Shown: positions 49,378 to 59,944 of the stretch, in pieces | Numbering within the stretch: the first letter of the stretch is position 1 | How the letters are laid out: the number at the start of each line of letters is the position of its first letter | Assembly (NCBI GenBank): GCA_033002965.1 | Contig: JAURVB010011001.1 | Span: 1 to 64,000 of the forward strand | Reading direction: 5' to 3' | Length of the DNA: 64,000 nt | Origin: Piper betle | Lineage: Eukaryota; Streptophyta; Magnoliopsida; Piperales; Piperaceae | Program-made: the position numbers and the translations under genes | The notes under the pieces: generated by a model | What the model saw: only the letters and a program-made list of their open reading frames with translations | Databases searched by the model: none | What the model was told of the DNA's origin: nothing

Positions 49378-52300
49378 ATGATGGCTTCACCCAACAGCTT
49401 CAACTTTCTCGTGTTCAATAATCTTGTCCTGCTCTTCACCATGACTCTGGTCTTCTTGCCTTGGTTTGGCACGGCTGCTAGTGACGCCGGCGGTTGGCTG
49501 TCTGGCCATGCTACTTTCTATGGTGCCGACCAAAACCCCTCCCCACTTGGTGAGTTGCATTTCTACATGTTTATATGTTAGGGTTTCTTCTATGCATGCA
49601 CGCATTCATTCGAGACGTTGATGATATAACTAATTAAATGAGGATAACATCTTATAACATATCTTGGATTTTGTAGGTGGGGCATGTGTTCACACCGCAT
49701 GGTTTGGAGTGAACACGGCGGCGGTGAGCGAGGCCCTCTTCCAAGGAGGACAGGCCTGTGGGGCTTGCTACAGACTCAAATGCGATGCTCAATTGGACCC
49801 CAAATGGTGCCTCCCTCTCGGTGGGGGCGTCACCATCACCGTCACCAATTTCTGCCCTCCCAACCACCATGGCGGGTGGTGCGACCTTCCCCGCCTTCAC
49901 TTCGACATGTCGGCGCCGGCTTTCTCCGGCATTGCCCTCGCCGGGAGTGAGGGCATAGTCCCGGTTCTATACAAAAGGTAAACATTGATGTCATTGCAAT
50001 TCTACATCAAGCATGTGAATTGCCAAGTTTTGAACGACGTGGTGCCTTTACTATACACCATGATCTGTACATAAATTGCCATCCATTAGTTTTGAATCTA
50101 TATGTGGTACATATTTTTATTTGGGGTTAATAATTAATATGCAAGAGATATAATATTACCGAATTTATTACTTATATTAGTCTTGTCCAATTAGTACAAA
50201 CTAATAATCTTAATTATTTCTTTAAAAATAAAAAATAAGTTTTGTAAGCAACCTCTTCTAATAATGTATTAGATATTACTTTAAATATTGAATGGTGACT
50301 AACATCTAATTAGGGGATCTTATATTATATATTAATCTTGATCATGCTAATAGCACAAATTAATGGCCTTATTTGCGCCATTGAATTTACCTTGGGGTCA
50401 CCGTAGGGAAGGTAAGAGTTTACTTACACATAAGTTGATGATCGATCAATACATATATTTTATTGTCGTTTACCTATAATTAGACCATTGATTAATTAAT
50501 CAATAAGTACTGATGTAATACCCCAAATCCAGTTCACACTCGTGAACCAAACCAGCATGTTACAGGCCCCGGTTAGGTCTGCTAACCCGAACCTAACTCG
50601 TGCGGATCCAATCTCGGCATCTTAAGATGAAGATCGAACTTGCTATATGTATGTATGAGTGCATAAAACCCTAACAAGATACTACATAGATGACATGCAA
50701 CCAATTTTCACACCAACACAATTACAATCAAAATTAGTAAAAATTCTAAAACGAAAGGGACAGAATTTCCCCTAAAAATACAATTAGGGGGCCACCCTGT
50801 CAAAATTATATATTCAAACATATATACGCATAGCAACAATAGCATTCACAGAGACTTCTAATCTACTATATTCATCATTCTCTGAACTTTGGGTCCTAAC
50901 CCATCACACTTTTGCTGCGCTACTCTGATCATTTCATTTCATGTCATTGTCATGCCTCAAATATTTAATCATAGCATATTTATAAAATAACATCATAAAC
51001 AAAACATTAAACATTCAATCACCCAATGTGTGTGTGCAGAAGACCTTATTGCTCCTCCGTCCTGGCCGGCACATCCATCTCGTGCTTATCACCTGCATAT
51101 ATATAGGAAAAACGTCAGTAACAAGCGTTACTGGTCCGAAAAGAAAATAACTATAACAAACTGGCTATGAAAGCAAACTCTCATATGAAAGAAAATAACA
51201 TATACTCCACGTGAACACTCTGAAGGGCACTATTGAGGAGCCACTGGCTGCAGACCCGGTAGCATCCCGAACTTATTGATCTACTGCTGGTACTGTGCTG
51301 CTCTCGACACTTCTTTTTCAGTACTTCTCGTGAAACTTTATCCTAAGCCCTCTCCTTACCTCCATATTTCTCCTGAGCCTTGAGCACGAAGGCCGAGTAC
51401 TCTTAGGCAGTCGCCTTTAATACCCTTTGAACCACAGCTGCACAATACCAGCAGCTTCCGGCGGTTTTTCAGCGAAAGTCGCCGGCAGCATCTACTAGCC
51501 GAAAAGTGGTCGTGTTGGGTACCCTTGGAACCGGCTCATCTACGAGGTCGACGTGGCCAACGGAGTTGGCGGCTCGCCGAAAAATGCATAAAACCGAGTT
51601 GGCGGTGATGGTGGCTAGATCCGGCCGGCCACGGTGGCGACGGCCTCTGCTTCGGTTAGGAAGGGTCACTGGGTGGTCGAGGGTGCTTAGGCGACCACCT
51701 GGTTGTGGTAGCAATGGTTGCCGACGGCGGAATCGAGCGACGCGACCGAAATGTAGCCGCGGCGCTAGGCGAGGCGATTCCGGTGTCACGACAGCCTGGC
51801 AACGGCCGGGGCTGGTCGGGGCGGAGCTAGGGGTGACAATCTGCGGCCGGGAGGGCGTCCATGGCAGCGGCGGCGGTATGCGCAGTGGCGGCGCGCAGCA
51901 AGGGTTTGGGGAAGAAGAAAGGAAAGGTCGGGGTGTGTGTGGTGGCAAACTCGTAAATATTACTTAACTCATCTCCGACACGAGTCAAAATAATATTTAA
52001 GTCTTAAAAAAATTCCAAAAAATTTGGAAAAAATCCCACAAAATCAAACAACACTAAAAAAAATCATAATGATATGCCCTAGAATTATCAACCCACCCAA
52101 AATACCCGTAACACGTCCTAACACGATAAACGACCTAAAACTAATTCTACGATCCATTATATATCATAATAAAAAAATGAACTGCATGCTCTCATATATT
52201 CTGATAACTCATTCTTTTCTGCTGTGTTCATGACGTTATCATCATATGTTGGGTACACATGGCCCTCATTGCTCATACACGAGACCAGCGTCGGCTCAGT

Positions 52301-52737
52301 ACACGTGTTATGAAACTGACTCGACTCGAAAATAACGGTCGAACCGACCGGTTCTAAATATAAAACCCTGACTCGAATCATAGGTTTTACAACTGATGAT
52401 CATTAGTTAATAAATTTAATATGCAGGGTTGTCTGCGAAAGGAGAGGGGGATTAGGTTCACTATGAGGGGCAATGGGAGCTTCAATCTAGTGACGATATC
52501 TAACGATGGGGGAGTGGAGATGTGAAGGCTGCATGGATAAGGGGATCCGAGACCAAAGCTTGGGTGGCCATGCAACGTAACTGGGGAGCAAATTGGCAAA
52601 GCAGAAATAGCCTTCAAAACCAAATGCTATCTTTCAGACTCACCTTGGTTGATGGGAAAACCCTGAAACTCTTGAATGTAGCTCCTTCTACATGGAAGTT
52701 TGGAGAAACCTTTACATCCCTTCATCAATTTCCTTAA
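49378..52737 (+). CDS. Alpha-expansin, three exons, intron 2 enlarged by a solo LTR
   Basis: Exons 49378-49549, 49677-49977 and 52427-52737, with GT-AG borders and matching phases. A secretory signal (LVLLFTMTLVFLPWFGTAAS, residues about 15-34) precedes the expansin GH45-like domain: HATFYG, GGAC, ACGACYRLKC, VTNFCPPN and the diagnostic HFDMSAPAF. The third exon encodes the grass-pollen-like C-terminal domain: IRFTMRGNGSFNLV, AMQRNWGANWQS, LNVAPSTWKFGETF. It would loosen cell walls without hydrolysis. Subfamily not assigned; it lacks the usual GYGN stretch after GGAC. Exon 3 has two single-base deficits (G run 52446-52450, and 52514-52521) that would truncate the protein; conservation after them argues for recent slips or assembly errors. 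Intron 2 (2.4 kb) contains the 1878-bp LTR at 50514-52391. Confidence 0.85.
50509..52396. mobile_element. Solo LTR (gypsy-type), copy 2, in expansin intron 2
   Basis: 50514-52391 (1878 bp) starts TGTAATACCCC and ends GGTTTTACA, with a perfect duplication ACTGA at 50509-50513 and 52392-52396. Shared landmarks with copy 1 (15802-18665), in the same order and orientation: GTCAGTAAC...GTTAC, GAGCACGAAGGCCGAGTACT, the GC-rich block, GGCAAACTCGTAA and ACCCTGACTCGA. The right end lies only 35 bp from the acceptor of exon 3. Confidence 0.88.
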
Positions 52738-55663
52738 AAGTACTTAGTACTTACTGGGGGCCGAAGATCACCAACAACTAATTATTTTTACTTCACAAGG
52801 GAATTTGTTTTGGTTTAGTTGATGAATTCTACTCGAGATACACCCGCACATTGCACGAGGTGGTATACATTTCTTTGGCTTGATCTCAAGTGAATTTTAA
52901 TAACTTAGGTCAGGGAGGAAGAGTGGTAAGTGAAATTGTGAATCTAATTTACATAATTAATATAGATTGACAACAAAAATAATATTTGATTATAAATTTA
53001 CTATGATTGAAATTTTACTTATTAATAAGTTTAAGTTGTACACCCTGTGTAACTCTTTTTTTATCTTTGATTTTTTAGGCCAATAGCTTGTGAGTCAAAT
53101 TGATGGGAGGTGTGTAATTAATTAACAGGTTTGTAGTATTTTTTTAACTAGACACATGAATTGTATAAAAATTTACAAATATGATCCACACTTAAAAATT
53201 AATTTTATTAATCTATTAACGTAGATTTACGCAGTAAAATTAACTGATTAATTGTCAGTTTCACTAACAGGGAATTCATTCCTCTCCCATTCTCGCTGTC
53301 ACCTCCACTCTTCTTACCCCTCCTCATCCTTTCCTTCTTCACTATTCGTCCTTCCTCCTCACTCCTTCCTACCCATTTTTCCTTCAGTCGTCGCCGCCGC
53401 TTTCATCGCAGGAGCTCCTAAACCTAACATTGCTGCTTTCGTCCGACGCCACCTTCACTAGCCCTCACCCTACTGCCATGGCCATTGTCTATTTGCCCCT
53501 TCGTTTTGGCGTCCTGATCAAGTTTGGCATGCATGCTTGGGTGGGGATGTTTGTTGATACCTTTGCTCTGTCCTATTCCCTCTCCTTATTACTTATTAGG
53601 AATTGTCTATATTCCTCTTGTTATTTTCTTCTGATTTCTCCTGAATGCCCTAATTTTTTTCACTGTATGTGGGAAAGGAAAGGTTGCCTTTATCTCCAAT
53701 TGTAAGCCTTTATTTTAGCAGCACTTCAATGAGGAAAATAATGTTTAGATGTGCTTCATGGAAGCTCTTCAATTTACGTGTCTCTTTTTTTGTTCGGTTT
53801 ACTCAATTTAGTTGTGTTGAAGTTGGTTGGTGTTAGTTCTTGAAGCAATATTGAAGGAGAGGTTGAAGAGATATTGTCGAACATTTGGTTCTCAATTTGT
53901 CGAAGCAAGCCATCAATTTTGTGCATTTTTGTTAAAGAAAAACCACGTTTGCTGTCACAAAATTGTATACGGCCTTTGAGTTCATTTGGTTTCGCCAACT
54001 ATTAAGTTTCTAACGTTGTGTTTTATCAGGTTCAAGGTGGTTAGTTGATTGATGTATAAAAATAGTTAAAGCTTGAGTCGAACTTGGACGAGGGAATTTA
54101 ACTGCGAGTCAAGTTCAAATACAAGCATACAAAACTCAATGAAGTTCGAGTCTGAGTTCAAACAAGAGATTGATATAATTTGAGCCGAGTTTAAATACAC
54201 GTTAAACTTATATATTTTATTTACGCATGTATACAAACGTATGTTACGAGGATGTCAGCTAGCGTCCGATGTGTATCCAACTACATCAGCTAATCATATC
54301 AGCATGTTAACCTTTTGCATATGCCAGATTAATATGCACGATGGCATGTGTGCATGTCAAATCAACATGTTGTGATAGTGGTGCAGCTTCCGCATTTGGA
54401 GCTTGACATTCTTGAATTAAAACCCAAGTCGTTGGCTGGTGTTTTTGCAGTGGCCCACCGCTTGAACCAGACTATTGTGTGTTTGGCGATGGTCTCAAGT
54501 GAATGCCGTTCGATACATACGAACGAGCACCAAAAGCCTAGTTTAACATGCTTTTGAGAGCAGGGCCACACGTTATAACTTTATAGAGCTAAGTTGACTG
54601 TAACGACTTTAATTTTTCTAAAATCAATGCCATTACTAACTCAACATAAATATCATGTCATATTATAAATTAATAAAGCACGAATAGCGCGGAAATACCA
54701 AATATTATCATGACAACATCATGTAATACCAAATATATATTCATACATTCAAATAAAAATATTTATGTTTGAGTACCATCTTAGCAAAAAAATCTACTAA
54801 TATTGTTGTCTTAATAGACAAATATAATAAAATAAAAGCAAGCTCCTAAATGTTGAGTTTTTCCATCTTATCGCTCCATATGTCTATGTACAAAAATAAT
54901 TTTTCTGCTCAATTTGCAAAATATAAGTGTTGAATTCACTACCTACATATGTATTAAATAATAATAAGAAAATAAGATTGACCTGCAATCGATTAATCAC
55001 GATAGAAAATAAGATTGTACGAAGGTACTCAACCTAAAAATATCATGTTTGGATTCTACCGTATCGGATTCGAGTCTACGGGTCTATTTCATAGAGGTTC
55101 GAGTCTTAAAAGACCTGACCTTATAAGGATCCGAACCCAAAATTATTTAAATTTTAGTTTTCTTTATATAATATTGTGTGCATGTAATATATCTTCTAAA
55201 TAATTATAATAAGAATAATTACCATAAAATATTTAAAATTTTGTGTATTTTTATTATTAGACCGGGTTTGATATGGATCCATGTTTACTAAAATTGGTTT
55301 GAGGCTATGCTAAAAAATACATTTGGGATCGGATTTGGATACCATGTTAAGTTTGGGTCCTATAAAATGCGGAACCCGCTTGCAATACAAAATTTAAGTG
55401 TAATATAATGGGCTTAAATCATCATTTTAAAAGCTAGTTAAAGAAATTAAAACTTAATTAGTACATCTTCACTAATATATTAGATTTTACCCTTACGAGA
55501 TATAGGGTATTTCCTTGTTGGGCCATTTCATTTTGGGCCAAACCCTAGCCCTAGCTTTGACACATGATATAACGTACCCTAAACTCTTAGCCTATGACCT
55601 AACCTATCACCTAGTCATTATCTATATTAGCACATGATTTAGTTCTTTGTTTATTAATCCATG
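52738..55663. other. Intergenic DNA with repeat fragments
   Basis: Nothing assignable with certainty. 53270-53480 is pyrimidine-rich like a 5' UTR but leads to no recognised protein. 54055-54195 is a partial copy of the TCGAG-rich hAT-like family. 54599-54760 begins TGTAACGACTTTAATTTTTC, resembling the start of another gypsy LTR, truncated. 55010-55400 is a repeat with GATTCGAGTCTACGGG and GGATCCGAACCC near its ends. Confidence 0.4.
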
Positions 55664-56117
55664 TTCAAATATAGGGTTGTTCAAAACTCAATTAAATTCG
55701 ATTTGACTTAATACTCGACTTTAAACTTAACTCGATATTAAACAAGCTAGATCTAAACTTGTACTTGGACAACACGGCTCGACTTGAAGCTCAGTACTTT
55801 ATATAAGGAATATGATTTTTTTATCATATTATCTCAAATTTCTCTATATAAATATAACCAAATTATAAAATATCATTATATGATATCAAAATTAAATAAA
55901 TTTATGCATGATTAAATTATATTTTATGCATAATTATGTCAAAATTGGGATATTCTAATAATAAATTAAATTTTAGTACAAATTATACAAAAAATGGCAC
56001 CAATAAATACAAATGAAGCTAACTTGAACTCAAATCAACTTGAATATTTTTTAGCTTGATTTATATTCGAAATCAAACAAGCTGAGTTTGATCTGAGCAA
56101 GCACCCCTATTCAAGTA
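55664..56117. mobile_element. hAT-like MITE (TCGAG-rich family)
   Basis: 55672-56109 (438 bp) begins TAGGGTTGTTCAAAACTC and ends GAGCAAGCACCCCTA (imperfect terminal inverted repeats). Flanks TTCAAATA (55664-55671) and TTCAAGTA (56110-56117) match in 7 of 8 bases, the duplication size of hAT elements. Confidence 0.7.
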
Positions 56118-56944
56118 TATTTAAAATATCATTAGCCCATTTTAGCTTTTATTGTGAGATGATATACTAACCGATGACTTAAGCAAGGTTGGCCATGGTT
56201 CAGGAATGGGGCCGCCAGATTAAAGTTGGCTTTCCAGGGTGGCGATCAGGGGCCCGCGCACCCCCTCCGTCACGCTCCTAGGCTCTGGCGAACCCCCATC
56301 ACCCACGACAACCTCATCGACTCCGGCGACGACACCGTCGACCACTCCACTCACCATTACCCCTCTCGCCCTCCAGACCCCACCACCTCTGCATCCCTCC
56401 AGCACTTCATTTAAGCACTTGTCGTGGCCTCTATATCCTTGTTTGGGATAAACCATCACTTAGTAGTCTCTCCTTATTAGTTACGTGGGTATCATTATTT
56501 GTTTGATCACTACAACTTTTCACAACAGACTTTTTGAGATCAAGGCTGTGAAAGAAATTAAGCTCTCATCAAAGAGTCAGCTCATCATTTATTTGTGACA
56601 ATTGAGAGAAGTATTGTTAGTTGGCTTGGGCTTCATTCTTTTTTCACAAATTCAATTTTGGTGTTCAAAAGGTTGTTAAGAACTTGTAAGCTTGATAATA
56701 ATTTCATAAGTATTGTTTTTTTCGTGTCGGCTATATTGGCTTCTTATATTTGTATACATGCAATACACTACAGGCTGTTGTTTTTGGCTTGAGGCGGGTT
56801 TGACAATTAGTTTTGTGATAGAATACTACACCGGTAATGCTTATAGGTAACCATTGTAAGTTTACTGGATCCAGGTTACTATTTTTCACTGATGTTGTTT
56901 TACTATTGTACAACCTTGTACATGATGTTGCCGTTAGTTGCAAG
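56118..56944. other. Intergenic DNA, no recognised gene
   Basis: A GC-richer block at 56200-56420 has open frames on both strands without family motifs. Confidence 0.4.
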
Positions 56945-57720
56945 ACCTCTAATGCACGAATCAGCTGATTTAAATCGGTATTGCGCCGATCCGATTTTGG
57001 GGCTGAATCGATCGGCCCCGAATCGGTCACCGAATCGCCCGAGTTCGGCCGATTCCGACCGATTTAACTCGGAATCGGAATCGGCCGATTTAAATCGGAA
57101 TCGGTTTTTTAGAAAATTATTAAAATACCCTAGGTATGATTTTTATTAAATTATTTAAACATGGGTAAAATAGTAATTTAGATTTTAAAAACCTAAAATC
57201 AAACTCGCTCCCCCACACCGCCGCCGCTCGTCCGCCCGTCGCCGCCCCGTTTCCGCCCTCCGCCATGCGTCCCCGACTCCGGGCTCGCCGCCGACCTCGC
57301 AACGTCGCCGCTGACGTGTGGCCGGACCGAATCGGGCTGTGACGCATGAATCGCCGCCGACTCCGGGCCGCCGACTGTTCGTCCGACCGGGTTGCCGACA
57401 TCCTCGACATCGCCGTATCGAGACTAGCCGCCGACCGGACCGCCGGCGGCGGCGGGGGGTAAAGAGCGGAGGGTGGCATTCTCGTAATTAAAAGTTGACT
57501 CGAGTCTAACTCGAGTTAAAATTAATAATTAATTCTAAATAATTTTTAAAAAATCTTTAAAAATATTTAAAAATATCATAAACTATAATACACAGAATAA
57601 TATCAAAATAACATCAATACCTAATCTTAATATATTTATATTATGAATTGTCAAATTATTATATATGACCGATTAAACTAATTTGGACCGATTCAACTGC
57701 AATAGAAACACTAACGCAAT
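56945..57720. mobile_element. GAATCGG-ended hAT-like element, copy 3 (inverted)
   Basis: Reverse-complement collinear with copies 1 and 2: AATCGG/CCGATT-rich end (56955-57105), AT block, GC-rich block (57205-57465), GGTGGCATTCTCGTAATTAA box at 57472-57491, then ACTCGAGT motifs and an AT-rich tail with AATTGTCAAATTATTATATA. Exact ends uncertain. Confidence 0.6.
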
Positions 57721-58504
57721 AGAAACATGCCTTCCTAAGATCAAAATCAAACAAGAAAAGAAAACAAATATTTCCCATTACTTCCAATCATCACAGAACG
57801 CTTCCTCTCACATCATGAATATATGTTCTCTTTGAGGAGCTTGAAATTATACAAATATATTGCAGTAAGTTTCATACATGCCAAGTTACATCAAAACTTA
57901 ATTTATACATTTCAATTCCTAAAGTAACTTTTAAAATGAATTCATTTCCAAATAGGAATAGACAACAAACTACTTTGGCTTATAGATAAGTCAACACGAA
58001 TAATGCCAATCATCAACTTCTTCTTCAAGGATTATCATATTTTGCAAATGAACTTTTAAGTAACTCCTAAATTAACTTCAATGAAATCAATGTACCTATT
58101 TCAGCTTTCGCAACAATTTAAATAGCTGTTTTGGGATAACTTATGTTAACGATGCTTGTATCTCAAATTTGAAATCTATCTACATCTTAAATCTTTGTTT
58201 AAATTATTTCAAGCAGTCATAACAACCAGCTATCAATGTCAAGAAGTAAAAAAATTCACTGGCTGTTCACATAATGAATACAGCAAAACAAGGAAAATAC
58301 ACATCTTTGAGCTCTTCGATAAAATGTAGTTTGGAAAGGGGAAGATAATATTATCTGTGAAAAAGTCTTTAAAGCAGTATTTTAGAAAAAAATAGTGGGA
58401 TAAAAAGGGAGGAAATAGTTCGTTGTCTATTTTTTCTTCTAAAGGAACTCCAAATAAATATTTGTTCTAAGCTGAACTAATTTAACCGTGAAGGAAAACA
58501 AATC
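57721..58504. other. Region where the TONNEAU2 3' exons should be
   Basis: No further TONNEAU2 exon could be recognised on the minus strand here or further left to 52738, so the gene copy appears truncated after its fifth coding exon. Confidence 0.45.
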
Positions 58505-59944
58505 CACTGTGCGCATCACATAGAGGTAGAACGGTAAGATAGCAATCCTTTCAGATTCATCCTTTTCAAACTTCATGAAATTTGATGGGCTGAAAAATCT
58601 CCAGTATTTTGGTCCAATTTTGCTCTGTACATGCTGATGCAATGTGACAGAAATCCTCATAGTTCATCTGAAACCATATCATAAAATTCACGGGTTAAAT
58701 GAAGCATTTCAGTACACCAAAACTTATTACTCTATCTTAACGGATGTTAAGGACAATGTTAGAAGCAACAGAAATAAACAGAAACAAAATAGCAATCAGG
58801 AAATAAGTAAAAATGAGAACGAAAGAAAAAATAAGACAGATCAAAGAAATGTTAATAACGCCAAAAACATGAAGATGTTCATGAATATTAGGGGGCAAAA
58901 AATATTTTTTACCATCACTCAGACAAAAAATATCCAAAAGTAAAGGGTAAAAATGAGCCAAAATTACAATAGAGATTCATAAGTAGATTAGCATTGTAAA
59001 CTGGAACGAAGCACTCACCTTTTCAGCACCGGTGGTATCATCAATGACGCAATTCTCCCTCAAGCAAAACCACATTGCATCTAGGTCATCAGCATTCAAC
59101 AACAGAGCCGACTGTTTCTGCATGTACAATATGTCTTGAGAATTAGTTATGTTGCTGCAGTAGCAAACAGGGTATACCAATGAATGAAAGAAGAGTAAAT
59201 ATCGCATTATGAAACCCAAATGCAAATTTGTAGAATACTGAATAAAGGGTCAGAAATATAAAACCTGGAAGGTGGATCTAACTTCAAAAAACGATATTTT
59301 GGCAGCCTTTGAAATCTATGACTGATCGATCCCTCTTCAGGCTTCTGTTACATGTTACATGAAAACCATATGACTGGGAACACGTCCATCTCAGAACGGT
59401 CATAAAGCTAGAAGCCAGCAGTACCAACATTGATTTTATCATATAGTAGTCAATCGACAACAATTGTTCTCCACAACAATCAAGAGTTCGTTTCTTGACC
59501 CAGTATAGTTAAAAGAAAGCTTGCCTTCTTGTAAAAACTCAGTATCTTGCCAGCTTCAGTGCTTTTCTGCTGCTTTTACTTGAATATCTCCAAAAGAATT
59601 CTCTTTTGCCTCAAGCTCTACCACAAAGAACACAAACTCACTACTACAGCTCACTAACACTCAACAAAATTTCGACTTTAACCTACATTATTTCATGATC
59701 AGAACAAAAAAAACACCAAAAGAATCCCACTCGCCAAATGATGAAGAATTCAACCAAAAATTTGGGGGAGGGGGGGCGGAGGACGGCCATAAAACAAGAA
59801 AACCATTCCGTAGCTTACCCATGAGAGCTTCCGAGGCAAAGCCAGCGCCGGATCCGATGAATCGGCGGAGATTCCGAACCCACGGCATGGAAGACGGCGG
59901 GGGATCTTCTTGCCTTCCGCATCGCTCGAGCCGCCGCTGTCCAT
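58505..59944 (-). pseudogene. TON2: 5' part of TONNEAU2/FASS (PP2A B'' regulatory subunit), decayed
   Basis: TON2 is the B''-type regulatory subunit of the protein phosphatase 2A complex that positions the preprophase band at cortical microtubules. Exons on the minus strand: 59944-59819 (MDSGGSSDAEGKKIP, then WVRNLRRFIGSGAG), 59617-59525, 59344-59282 (KPEEGSISHRFQ...KYRFLK), 59117-59019 (LLLNADDLDAMWFCLRENC, VIDDTTGAEK) and 58667-58505 (MNYEDFCHIAS, RFFSPSNFMKFEKDES, RIAILPFYLYVMRTV). Lesions: one C short in exon 1 (plus-strand G run 59899-59903); a one-base excess and an in-frame TAA (59578-59576, Glu expected) in exon 2, with a GC donor; no GT donor after exon 3; one extra A in exon 5; and the remaining two thirds of the protein missing. 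The identity of the exons is very secure. Confidence 0.88.

Noticed and set aside
52820..52860. CCCGCACATTGCACGAGG palindrome as a Helitron 3' end
   Set aside because: No CTAG terminus at the right distance and no matching 5' end found.
53252..53705. Pyrimidine-rich leader followed by a 91-codon frame
   Set aside because: Looks like a 5' UTR but the frame matches no family I know and has no clear exon structure.
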